The translations under genes and the position numbers were made by a program. From Bacillota bacterium (lineage in GTDB: Bacteria > Bacillota > Clostridia > Lachnospirales > Lachnospiraceae): a stretch of 64,000 nucleotides of DNA. The notes under the pieces are model-generated. The model made no database searches and was not told where the DNA came from. It saw only the letters and a list, made by a program, of their open reading frames with translations. Each line of letters starts with the position of its first letter. The first letter of the stretch is position 1. The stretch spans positions 408,953 through 472,952 of the forward strand of contig JAEWSH010000042.1 in the NCBI GenBank assembly GCA_023398375.1. The letters run 5' to 3'. Shown in pieces: positions 24,712 to 32,790 of this stretch.

Positions 24712-25647
24712 ATGTCTGTAGAAAAGAATTGTAATAATGACAGACAGGAGCGAGCAAAAAGGGTTAAATTATTAAAAAAAATAATCTTAATTCTATTGGT
24801 TACGGCAATTGTAATACCGACTGTATTGTGTATCATACTTTTTGTCAGAGTACATTCGCTGGAAAAGCAGATGCAGGGATTGCATGAAACAATGGCATTA
24901 GAGCAGGAACAACTACAGGCACGAAAAGAAGCAGAACAAGTTGCAGCAGAAGCAGTCATTGAACAAAAATTGTTGGAATCAGAAGAGGAGAGCGAGCAGC
25001 CGGAAGCAAAAGATACCAGGAGAAAAGTGTATCTGACATTTGATGACGGGCCCAGTGCCAACACGGCTGAAATACTTGACATTTTACAGGAATACAATGT
25101 AAAAGCTACTTTTTTTGTAGTGGGAAAGACAGATGAAGTATCCATAGAAAATTATAAGCGTATCGTTGCAGAGGGCCATACATTAGGTATGCATTCGTAC
25201 AGTCATAAGTATAATGAAATATATACTTCAATAGAGGCTTATAGTGAGGATTTATGTAAATTACAGGATTATTTATATGAGATAACCGGAGTACAATCGA
25301 CTTACGTGCGATTTCCTGGAGGAAGCAGCAACAAGGTAAGTAAAGTAAATATGCAGGATTTGATTTCTTATTTAAGTGAGAAGAAAATTACATATTATGA
25401 TTGGAATATTTCTTGTGGTGATGCAGATACTTCAAATCTGGATCCGCAGATTATTGTAAGCAACTGTTTAGATAAATTGGACCAATATAGGAATGAGGCT
25501 ATGATTCTTATGCATGATGCAAATGATAAGAAGACGACCGTAGAGGCATTACCTATTATGATAGAAAGCATTCAAAAGATGGATGATACGGTAATACTTC
25601 CAATCACAGAAGAGACTGTACCAATACAACATGTAATAGAAAAATAG
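24712..25647 (+). CDS. Membrane-anchored polysaccharide deacetylase (NodB domain)
   Basis: 311 residues. An N-terminal membrane anchor (ILILLVTAIVIPTVLCIILF) is followed by a charged coiled-coil stalk rich in Glu, Gln and Ala, then a NodB (CE4) domain from about residue 105. CE4 motifs: KVYLTFDDGPS (catalytic and metal Asp), HSYSHKY (metal His), RFPGGSSN, and the late ILMHDAN. It removes acetyl groups from cell-wall glycans, probably peptidoglycan N-acetylglucosamine, outside the membrane. The bactofilin gene follows by 27 bases, suggesting a joint envelope role. Confidence 0.92.
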   Translation: MSVEKNCNNDRQERAKRVKLLKKIILILLVTAIVIPTVLCIILFVRVHSLEKQMQGLHETMALEQEQLQARKEAEQVAAEAVIEQKLLESEEESEQPEAKDTRRKVYLTFDDGPSANTAEILDILQEYNVKATFFVVGKTDEVSIENYKRIVAEGHTLGMHSYSHKYNEIYTSIEAYSEDLCKLQDYLYEITGVQSTYVRFPGGSSNKVSKVNMQDLISYLSEKKITYYDWNISCGDADTSNLDPQIIVSNCLDKLDQYRNEAMILMHDANDKKTTVEALPIMIESIQKMDDTVILPITEETVPIQHVIEK

Positions 25648-25674
25648 AATCAAGATACTAATGGAGGATTGAAA

Positions 25675-26589
25675 ATGGGATTTTTTCAAGATTTAAAAGA
25701 GGATTTATCGCAGGCTGTAACTGAATTAATGGATGAGGAAATAAATGAGGCAGCGGCGGAAACGTCGATGGAAGAAAATATCGTGGAAGAACCACCGGTA
25801 GAGGAACTGTCAACAGAAGAATTGCCAGAAGGAATTCAAATAGAAGAACCAGTTGAAGAAAAAACAGAGGTTTTCGAGGAAGGAACGGAAGAACGGCCGA
25901 CAGAAGCTGAAGTAGAAGCTATGTTCAAGGCTGAGCTCGGAATTGAGGATGCAGAAGAATCTTTTGAGTCCGAAAATATGCTTCATGATCCAGAAGAAAT
26001 GCAAGAAAAAGATGAGGCAGTGGATGAAAATTCAGAAGCTATGATGGATAGTTTGTTATATGATATTGCAGCATCAAAAGAAAAAACTGAAAAGGTGGAA
26101 AGAACAATGCAAGTAGAAGAATATGCAGAAGAAGCGCTTGATGAAACAGCAGTTATTACACAGGGAATGACGATTAAGGGTGATGTAAGATCCAAGGGTT
26201 CGATGGATATTATCGGAAGCATTGAAGGTGACATTGATATTCTTGGGAAATTAAATGTTACAGGAAGTATCAATGGCAATTCTAAAGCTGCAGAGGTATT
26301 TGCGGATGCAGCTAAAGTTGTTGGTGAAATCCATACATCAGGAACTGTAAAAATCGGTGCAAGCAGTGTTATTATTGGTAATATTACGGCTACCTGCGCT
26401 GTAATTGCCGGTGCGGTAAAGGGCGATATTGATGTTCAAGGACCGGTTGTACTTGATACATCAGCTATTGTGATGGGCAATATTAAATCCAAGTCAGTAC
26501 AGATTAATAATGGCGCTGTTATTGAAGGTTTGTGTTCCCAATGCTATGCAGATATCAATCCAACGAATTTTTTTGATGAATTTAAATAA
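25675..26589 (+). CDS. Bactofilin (polymer-forming cytoskeletal protein)
   Basis: 304 residues from the ATG at 25675 (GGAGG 7 bases upstream); an upstream in-frame TTG is less likely. The first 150 or so residues are very acidic and probably disordered (many EE, with EEPPVEELSTEELPEG). The bactofilin domain follows: GMTIKGDVRSKGSMDIIGSIEGD, then regular beta-helix turns with KLNVTGSING, KVVGEIHTSGTVKIG and GNIKSKSVQINNGAVIEG. Bactofilins self-assemble into filaments without nucleotides and often recruit cell-wall enzymes, which fits the deacetylase upstream. The acidic N-terminal half is longer than usual. Confidence 0.92.
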   Translation: MGFFQDLKEDLSQAVTELMDEEINEAAAETSMEENIVEEPPVEELSTEELPEGIQIEEPVEEKTEVFEEGTEERPTEAEVEAMFKAELGIEDAEESFESENMLHDPEEMQEKDEAVDENSEAMMDSLLYDIAASKEKTEKVERTMQVEEYAEEALDETAVITQGMTIKGDVRSKGSMDIIGSIEGDIDILGKLNVTGSINGNSKAAEVFADAAKVVGEIHTSGTVKIGASSVIIGNITATCAVIAGAVKGDIDVQGPVVLDTSAIVMGNIKSKSVQINNGAVIEGLCSQCYADINPTNFFDEFK

Positions 26590-26603
26590 ACGGGCGGCGT
26601 AAT

Positions 26604-27299
26604 ATGAAGAGAATATTATTGAAATTAAGTGGAGAAGCTCTTGCAGGTCCACAAAAAACAGGATTCGATGAAGAAACAGTAAAAAAAGTAGCATTTCAGG
26701 TAAAAGAGCTGCTTGAGGCTGGTACAGAAGTGGGTATTGTAATCGGCGGAGGTAACTTTTGGAGAGGACGTTCCAGTGAAAATATAGATAGAACAAAGGC
26801 TGATCAGATAGGTATGTTGGCAACAATTATGAATTGCATTTATGTATCCGAGATTTTTAGATCTGTTGGTATGATGACAAATATTCTGACCCCTTTTGAA
26901 TGCGGTTCCTTTACAAAAGTCTTTTCAAAGGACAGAGCCAATAAATATTTTGCAAAAGGTATGGTAGTTTTTTTTGCTGGCGGTACAGGGCATCCATATT
27001 TTTCTACAGATACAGGTGTGGTACTTCGTGCGATTGAAGTAGATGCAGATGTGATTTTACTTGCAAAAGCTGTTGATGGCGTATATAATGATGACCCGAG
27101 AAGCAATCCAGATGCAAAGAAGTATAGTGAAGTGAGTATCAACGAGGTAATTGAAAAGAATCTTCAGGTAGTAGATATGACTGCTTCTATCTTGGCAAGG
27201 GACAATAAAATGCCTATGTGGGTATTTGGACTGAACGAAGATAATAGTATTGTAAATACCGTAAATGGTAAATTTAACGGAACGAAAGTAACCGTGTAG
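26604..27299 (+). CDS. pyrH: UMP kinase
   Basis: 231 residues; phosphorylates UMP to UDP with ATP. Amino-acid kinase family signatures: LLKLSGEALAG at the start, VIGGGNFWRGR, the FFAGGTGHPYFSTDTG block and KAVDGVYNDDPR. The length is typical of bacterial PyrH. It leads the conserved pyrH-frr-uppS-cdsA-dxr-rseP block. rpsB and tsf, often just upstream in Firmicutes, are absent here; a bactofilin gene is found instead, 14 bases before. Confidence 0.97.
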   Translation: MKRILLKLSGEALAGPQKTGFDEETVKKVAFQVKELLEAGTEVGIVIGGGNFWRGRSSENIDRTKADQIGMLATIMNCIYVSEIFRSVGMMTNILTPFECGSFTKVFSKDRANKYFAKGMVVFFAGGTGHPYFSTDTGVVLRAIEVDADVILLAKAVDGVYNDDPRSNPDAKKYSEVSINEVIEKNLQVVDMTASILARDNKMPMWVFGLNEDNSIVNTVNGKFNGTKVTV

Positions 27300-27318
27300 A
27301 ATATTTGGAGGAAGACAA

Positions 27319-27870
27319 ATGGATGCAAGATTACAAGTATATGTAGACAAAATGGATAAGGCATATGAATTTTTAGCAGCGGATTATCAGACGATTAGGG
27401 CCGGACGTGCAAATCCTCATGTATTGGATAAAATTAAAGTTGATTACTACGGAACACCGACGCCAATCCAGCAAGTTGGTAACATTACCGTTCCAGAAGC
27501 AAGAATGATACAGATCGCGCCTTGGGAAAAGGGTTTGATAAAAGAGATAGAAAAGGCTATCATGATGTCAGATATAGGTATTACACCTTCAGATGATGGC
27601 CAGATTATCAGACTGGTATTTCCTGAATTAACAGAAGAAAGAAGAAAAGAACTCGTAAAAGAAGTTAAGAAAAAAGGAGAGGACGCAAAAGTAGCAACAC
27701 GAAATATCAGACGCGATGGTAATGATGCTTTTAAAAAGTTAGCAAAGACTGAAATTTCAGAAGATGAGATTAAACAATTAGAAGAGAATTTGCAGAAGAT
27801 GACGGATAAGGCAATTAAAGATATTGAAAAATTGGTAGAAGATAAGTCAAAAGAGATTCTTACTGTATAG
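27319..27870 (+). CDS. frr: Ribosome recycling factor
   Basis: 183 residues, close to the usual 185. It splits post-termination ribosomes together with EF-G. Diagnostic parts: RAGRANPHVLDKIKVDYYGTPTPIQQVGNITVPEARM, the LTEERRKELVKEVKKKGEDAKVATRNIRRD helix and the C-terminal DKAIKDIEKLVEDKSKEIL. GGAGG precedes the ATG. A long hairpin in the gap to uppS may separate expression of the translation and lipid genes. Confidence 0.97.
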   Translation: MDARLQVYVDKMDKAYEFLAADYQTIRAGRANPHVLDKIKVDYYGTPTPIQQVGNITVPEARMIQIAPWEKGLIKEIEKAIMMSDIGITPSDDGQIIRLVFPELTEERRKELVKEVKKKGEDAKVATRNIRRDGNDAFKKLAKTEISEDEIKQLEENLQKMTDKAIKDIEKLVEDKSKEILTV

Positions 27871-27880
27871 AATAGAAATA

Positions 27881-27924
27881 TGATTAAAGGGGGCAGACGA
27901 TATCCCGTCTTGTCCCCTTTGATC
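27881..27924 (+). promoter_or_regulatory. Long hairpin between frr and uppS
   Basis: TGATTAAAGGGGGCAGACG (27881-27899) pairs with CGTCTTGTCCCCTTTGATCA (27905-27924) with few mismatches. There is no good U-tract afterwards (ATATTTGATAG), so it is an imperfect terminator, an attenuator or an mRNA processing site rather than a plain terminator. A second small hairpin, GCGACC/GGTCGC (27984-27998), lies just before the uppS ribosome site. Confidence 0.6.
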
Positions 27925-28013
27925 ATATTTGATAGAATAGAGGAGAAAGGTTGGATCAATGACATTCAACCCCTTGATTTTACGCGACCAGAGGTCGCAG
28001 ATGGGAGCTAAAC

Positions 28014-28721
28014 ATGAATATTCCTAATCATGTTGCGATTATTTTAGATGGAAATGGCAGATGGGCCAAAAAGAAAGGTATGCCTAGAAATTATGGGCAT
28101 GTACAAGGTGCCAAAACCGTTGAAGTGATATGTGAAGAAGCCTATAAAATGGGTATTCAATATTTAACAGTGTATGCTTTTTCAACAGAGAATTGGGATA
28201 GACCACAGGAGGAAGTGGATGCATTGATGAAACTTCTGAGAAATTATATGAAGACCTGTCTGAAGACGGCAGAAAAAAATCGTATGTGTGTCAAAGTACT
28301 TGGAGACAAAACCGGGTTAGATGAAGATATACGTACCAGAATCACAGAATTGGAAGAGGCTACAAAGGATAACGATGGACTGCATTTTCAGATCGCTATC
28401 AATTATGGTGCAAGAGATGAAATAGTTCGTGCAGTGAAAAAGCTGGTAGCAAAGGCAAACGAGGGTTCTGTGAAGCCAGAAGATATTACAGAAGAATGTA
28501 TTAGCGGTTCACTTGATACCGCTGGTATTCCGGAACCGGATCTGTTGATTCGTACTTGTAATGAACTCAGGATATCGAATTTTTTATTATGGCAGCTTGC
28601 ATATGCAGAGCTGTATTTTACAGAAGTGCCGTGGCCGGATTTTACAAAGGAAGAGCTGATAAAAGCGGTGGAAGTCTATGATCGAAGAAACCGTAGATTT
28701 GGTAAGTTAGAGGAGGAATAA
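28014..28721 (+). CDS. uppS: Undecaprenyl diphosphate synthase
   Basis: 235 residues, cis-prenyltransferase family. It extends farnesyl diphosphate to the C55 lipid carrier used for peptidoglycan. Signatures: IILDGNGRWAKKKGMPRNYGH (catalytic Asp and pyrophosphate-binding), YLTVYAFSTENWDRP, and the C-terminal PEPDLLIRTCNELRISNFLLWQLAYAELYFT. In the common family motif the residues following RTC/RTG are GE, so NELRISNFL is a small variation. GGGAG precedes the start. cdsA follows after 1 base. Confidence 0.96.
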   Translation: MNIPNHVAIILDGNGRWAKKKGMPRNYGHVQGAKTVEVICEEAYKMGIQYLTVYAFSTENWDRPQEEVDALMKLLRNYMKTCLKTAEKNRMCVKVLGDKTGLDEDIRTRITELEEATKDNDGLHFQIAINYGARDEIVRAVKKLVAKANEGSVKPEDITEECISGSLDTAGIPEPDLLIRTCNELRISNFLLWQLAYAELYFTEVPWPDFTKEELIKAVEVYDRRNRRFGKLEEE

Positions 28722-28722
28722 C

Positions 28723-29550
28723 ATGTTTTATAAAAGAGCATTAAGTGCAATTGTATTAGTAATTATTACATTGGCTGTTATTCTTACAGGCGGAGCACTA
28801 TTGGCGGTCATTCTATTTACGTTGTCATTAATTGCTTTTTTTGAGCTTACCAAAGCAGTTGGTATTCATCTGCCAGACAAAAAAGTTAACGAATTAGAGG
28901 CGTCGGGCATACTTGGTATTATGCTGTATTATGGAACCATGTTTTTTGCTAAAACAGAAATAGCGATGTGTTTTGCTTTAATTCTTGGATTTATGGCGAT
29001 TATGTTTGTATATGTGTTTTCATTTCCAAAATACAAATCAAATGAAGTTATGGCTACATTTTTCTGTATGATATATGCACCGGTACTGTTATCATTTATT
29101 TATTTGACCAGAAATCTAAGGTTCGGTATTTATGTGGTATGGTTGATTTTCATTAGTTCATGGATTTGTGACACCTGCGCATATCTGGTTGGAATATTGA
29201 TTGGAAAGCATAAAATGGCACCAAGACTCAGTCCTAAAAAATCAATGGAAGGTGCTGTGGGTGGTGTGGCCGGAGCAGCGGCTGTGGGCGCAATATTTGG
29301 TTATTATGTGCAGTTGTATGTGCTGACCGGAGAGCAGTTGGTTGTTATATTTGCTGTTATTGGAGCATTGGGAGCAGTCATTTCACAGACAGGTGATTTG
29401 GCAGCATCAGCAATTAAGAGAAACAATGATATTAAGGATTATGGTAAACTGATTCCGGGGCATGGAGGTGTGATGGATCGGTTTGACAGTGTCATTTTTT
29501 CAGCACCAATGATTTATTTCCTGGCATATTTTCTGATGAACCAATTATAG
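28723..29550 (+). CDS. cdsA: Phosphatidate cytidylyltransferase
   Basis: 275 residues, a multi-pass membrane enzyme making CDP-diacylglycerol from phosphatidate and CTP. Eight or so hydrophobic segments fill the chain. The C-terminal family signature is present: GDLAASAIKRNNDIKDYGKLIPGHGGVMDRFDS. It begins with FYKRALSAIVLV, and LSPKKSMEGAVGG is the other conserved block. Tight spacing to uppS and dxr indicates one transcript. Confidence 0.96.
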   Translation: MFYKRALSAIVLVIITLAVILTGGALLAVILFTLSLIAFFELTKAVGIHLPDKKVNELEASGILGIMLYYGTMFFAKTEIAMCFALILGFMAIMFVYVFSFPKYKSNEVMATFFCMIYAPVLLSFIYLTRNLRFGIYVVWLIFISSWICDTCAYLVGILIGKHKMAPRLSPKKSMEGAVGGVAGAAAVGAIFGYYVQLYVLTGEQLVVIFAVIGALGAVISQTGDLAASAIKRNNDIKDYGKLIPGHGGVMDRFDSVIFSAPMIYFLAYFLMNQL

Positions 29551-29575
29551 ATTGAAATAAGAGGTATCGTAAAAA

Positions 29576-30724
29576 ATGAAAAAGATTGCAATATTAGGTT
29601 CAACAGGTTCGATAGGAACCCAGACATTAGAGATTGTGAGAAAAAATTCAGATTTGCAGGTAATTGCACTTGCGGCAGGTACTAATGTAGCACGCATGGA
29701 AGAACAGATTCGTGAATTTCATCCGTCTTTTGCTGTTATGTGGACGGAAGAGGCTGCCAATGATCTTAAGATACGAGTTGCAGATATACAGATCACCATC
29801 TTGACAGGAATGGAAGGATTGCTTGCAATATCTATTTTACCGCAAGTTGAAGTATTGGTAACAGCAATTGTGGGAATGATAGGAATCCGTCCAACGATTG
29901 CAGCGATTGAACATGGAAAAAACATTGCACTTGCGAACAAGGAGACTTTAGTAACTGCCGGTCATATTATAATGCCATTGGCTGAGAAAATGGGAGTTAA
30001 GATTTACCCTGTAGACAGTGAACATAGTGCTGTTTTTCAATCTTTGAACGGTGAAAATCCGAAACGTATCGCGAAGATTTTATTAACGGCTTCCGGTGGT
30101 CCTTTCAGAGGAAAGAAGAGAGCAGAACTTGAGAAAATGACTGTGGAAGACGCATTAAAGCATCCGAACTGGTCCATGGGCAGAAAAATTACAATTGATT
30201 CTGCGACGTTAGTAAATAAAGGACTTGAGGTGATGGAAGCCAAGTGGTTGTTCGGCGTTGAACTGGATCGTATTGAAGTTGTGGTACAACCGCAGAGCAT
30301 TATCCATTCGATGGTGGAATTCGTTGATGGGGGTATTATGGCAGAATTGGGAGCACCAGATATGAAATTACCAATTCAGTATGCATTATTCTATCCGGAC
30401 AGACGTCCAATGAAAGGAAAAAGATTAGACTTTTATGATTTGGCGCAGATTACATTTGAGAAGCCGGATGTAAAGACATTTACAGGATTGCAATTGGCTT
30501 TTGACGCTGCAACGATCGGAGGTTCCATGCCGACTGTATTTAATGCCGCAAACGAGAAAGCTGTTGCCATGTTTCTGGACAAAAAAATTCGTTTCCTAGA
30601 GATTGCTAAGATTATAGAGGCTTCCATGAAATCACATAAGACAATCCAGAATCCTGATATAGAGCAGATTTTGCAGACCGAAAAAGAAGTATATGAGTTC
30701 ATAAATGAACGTTTTGTAAAATAA
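29576..30724 (+). CDS. dxr: 1-deoxy-D-xylulose-5-phosphate reductoisomerase
   Basis: 382 residues; second enzyme of the MEP isoprenoid pathway, converting DXP to MEP with NADPH. NADPH-binding ILGSTGSIGTQTLEIV, ALANKETLVTAGHIIMPLA, metal/substrate site PVDSEHSAVFQSLNGE, ILLTASGGPFRGK, HPNWSMGRKITIDSATLVNKGLEVMEA and QSIIHSMVEFVDGGIMAELG are all visible. With ispG nearby it supplies precursors for UppS in the same cluster. Confidence 0.97.
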   Translation: MKKIAILGSTGSIGTQTLEIVRKNSDLQVIALAAGTNVARMEEQIREFHPSFAVMWTEEAANDLKIRVADIQITILTGMEGLLAISILPQVEVLVTAIVGMIGIRPTIAAIEHGKNIALANKETLVTAGHIIMPLAEKMGVKIYPVDSEHSAVFQSLNGENPKRIAKILLTASGGPFRGKKRAELEKMTVEDALKHPNWSMGRKITIDSATLVNKGLEVMEAKWLFGVELDRIEVVVQPQSIIHSMVEFVDGGIMAELGAPDMKLPIQYALFYPDRRPMKGKRLDFYDLAQITFEKPDVKTFTGLQLAFDAATIGGSMPTVFNAANEKAVAMFLDKKIRFLEIAKIIEASMKSHKTIQNPDIEQILQTEKEVYEFINERFVK

Positions 30725-30751
30725 TTAAGTCAGAAAGAAGCGGGTGATTAT

Positions 30752-31822
30752 TTGATAATAACAATCTTAGTATTTATTTTAATTTTTAGTATTGTAGTTA
30801 TTTCCCATGAATTGGGACATTTTATATTAGCGAAGAAAAATGGAATTCATGTTGTGGAATTTTCGGTTGGGATGGGACCAGTGATTGTCAGCCGTCAAGG
30901 AAAAGAAACCAAATATACGTTGAAATTATTTCCGATTGGCGGAGCCTGTCTATTTGAAGGCGAGGATGGATTAATAAATGAAGAAAATAAAGGGACTGAT
31001 CTCCGGTCAATAGAAGGAACTTTTCAAAGTGCGAATGTGTGGGGAAGAATATCCACAGTTTTTGCAGGACCATTCTTTAATATAATATTAGCTTTTTTGT
31101 TGTCACTGATTGTAGTTGGTTTTGGTGGTTCGGACAGACCGGTCGTTATGGGTACAATGGAGGGATATCCGGCAGCAGAAGCTGGTATTCAGGCAGGAGA
31201 TAAGATTATCCGCATCAATGGTGAACGAATCAGGATATATCGGGAAGTCACATTGATCTCATATGCCAATCGGGGTGAAGAACTGGAGATTGAATATGAG
31301 CGTAACGGAACTCGAAAGACTACTAGGGTCATACCAATGCTTGATGAGACATCAGGCCGCTATTATATCGGACTGCAAGGTGCGGGAGAGTATATTAAGT
31401 GCCGTAATCTTCAAATTTTTGAATATGGTTATTACGAGGTGCGATATTGGCTGATATCAACATTCAAGAGTATAGGTATGATGTTTCAGGGAAAAGTGAA
31501 GGCAGATGATCTGGCGGGTCCGGTAGGAATTGCTCAGGTAATTGATAATGCAATTGAAGAGACAAAACCGATGGGATTGCCAACCGTCGTATTGACTATG
31601 ATTAATATAGCAATCCTATTAAGTGTGAATCTTGGAGTATTAAATTTGCTGCCGTTGCCGGCACTAGATGGTGGAAGATTGGTATTTTTACTGCTGGAAG
31701 TAGTCAGAGGCAAGCCGGTACCACCCGAAAAGGAAGGTATGGTTCACTTTGCAGGATTTGTTATCTTAATGCTCTTGATGGTATTTGTGCTATACAATGA
31801 TGTTATGAGGTTATTTCGGTAA
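30752..31822 (+). CDS. rseP: Intramembrane zinc metalloprotease RseP
   Basis: 356 residues with a TTG start after GGGTGATT. Site-2 protease family: the zinc-binding HELGH is in ISHELGHFILAKKNG in the first membrane helix; a single PDZ domain covers about residues 120-220 (AAEAGIQAGDKIIRINGERI); the third-ligand motif is NLLPLPALDGGR near the C-terminus. It cuts membrane-bound anti-sigma factors or signal remnants. The ECF sigma/anti-sigma pair in this window is a possible client, which is speculation. Confidence 0.95.
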   Translation: MIITILVFILIFSIVVISHELGHFILAKKNGIHVVEFSVGMGPVIVSRQGKETKYTLKLFPIGGACLFEGEDGLINEENKGTDLRSIEGTFQSANVWGRISTVFAGPFFNIILAFLLSLIVVGFGGSDRPVVMGTMEGYPAAEAGIQAGDKIIRINGERIRIYREVTLISYANRGEELEIEYERNGTRKTTRVIPMLDETSGRYYIGLQGAGEYIKCRNLQIFEYGYYEVRYWLISTFKSIGMMFQGKVKADDLAGPVGIAQVIDNAIEETKPMGLPTVVLTMINIAILLSVNLGVLNLLPLPALDGGRLVFLLLEVVRGKPVPPEKEGMVHFAGFVILMLLMVFVLYNDVMRLFR

Positions 31823-31853
31823 AAAGTAAAACTAGTTCATAAGGCTGAATAGA

Positions 31854-31897
31854 AAGAGCTGTCAAGATGAAAAACCAGTATTGACAGCTCTTTTTGT
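31854..31897 (+). terminator. Terminator of the pyrH-rseP operon
   Basis: AAGAGCTGTCAA (31854-31865) pairs with TTGACAGCTCTT (31881-31892), 12 perfect base pairs, followed by TTTG. This shows that rseP and the following phosphatase gene are separate transcripts. The remaining gap to 32051 shows no other clear signal. Confidence 0.88.
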
Positions 31898-32051
31898 CTG
31901 AATTATAATACTTATATTGTTGGTCATATTACTTATCAGGAGTAAGCCCAACATATTCAATATAATATCTGAGAGTATCTTCTCATTTTTTCAAAAAAAC
32001 TTAAGGAAATAAGATTCGGGTGACTAAAGTCTATCATGAAGGGGGAAGTTT

Positions 32052-32759
32052 ATGCATTTTTTGACTTCATATTACTGGGAATCGGGCCGCAGAACCATAA
32101 ATCAGGATTCTATTGCGATTCAGAGTGTCACAACAAAGAAGGGGCCTATGCTTATGGCGTGTGTATGCGATGGGCTGGGCGGTTTGGAGCAGGGAGAGAT
32201 CGCGAGTGGTTATCTTGTAGAACAAATTACGGATTGGTTTTACAATGCACTTACAAGAGAATGTCAATGTGGTGCGTGCGGCACCAGGATACGAAAATCC
32301 GGCTATCGTTTGTTCTATTCAGTTGACCAGGAGTTGAAAATGTATGCAAAAAGGAAAAATATACAATTGGGTAGTACAATGACGATGTTGCTTTTAGTAC
32401 AACGGCGGTATTATATTTTTCATATAGGAGATAGCAGAGCATATAGAATTCAGAGACAGATGAAACAAATGACTCAGGATCATACGTGGAATGAATATAC
32501 ACTTACAAGATGTGTTGGTTCGGGGATTTGGGATAGACCAGATTGTACACAAGGATTTTACAGGAAAAATGATAGTTTTTTGCTGTGTACGGATGGGTTT
32601 AGACATTATATATCAAAGGATATATTACAGACGTTATTCCGTGGCACACAAATAAGGGATGAAAAGGAAGCTTATAGGAGAATGAAAGAAGTTGGAACGC
32701 GCAACATAGAGCGGGGAGAAAAGGATAATATATCGGCTATTTATATAAAGGTCCTATAA
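32052..32759 (+). CDS. PP2C-type Ser/Thr protein phosphatase
   Basis: 235 residues, preceded by AAGGGGGAAG. PP2C motifs are all present: RTINQDS, ACVCDGLGG (metal Asp), STMTMLLL, HIGDSRAYRI, FLLCTDGF and EKDNISAIYI (metal Asp). A small insert, ECQCGACG, holds three cysteines not usual in the family. It lies 31 bases before a Ser/Thr kinase gene, the common arrangement of opposing enzymes. In most Firmicutes this pair (prpC-prkC) sits elsewhere, between rlmN and rsgA. Confidence 0.93.
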   Translation: MHFLTSYYWESGRRTINQDSIAIQSVTTKKGPMLMACVCDGLGGLEQGEIASGYLVEQITDWFYNALTRECQCGACGTRIRKSGYRLFYSVDQELKMYAKRKNIQLGSTMTMLLLVQRRYYIFHIGDSRAYRIQRQMKQMTQDHTWNEYTLTRCVGSGIWDRPDCTQGFYRKNDSFLLCTDGFRHYISKDILQTLFRGTQIRDEKEAYRRMKEVGTRNIERGEKDNISAIYIKVL

Positions 32760-32790
32760 TTCTCGTAAAATGGTATAGAAAAGAGGGTAA

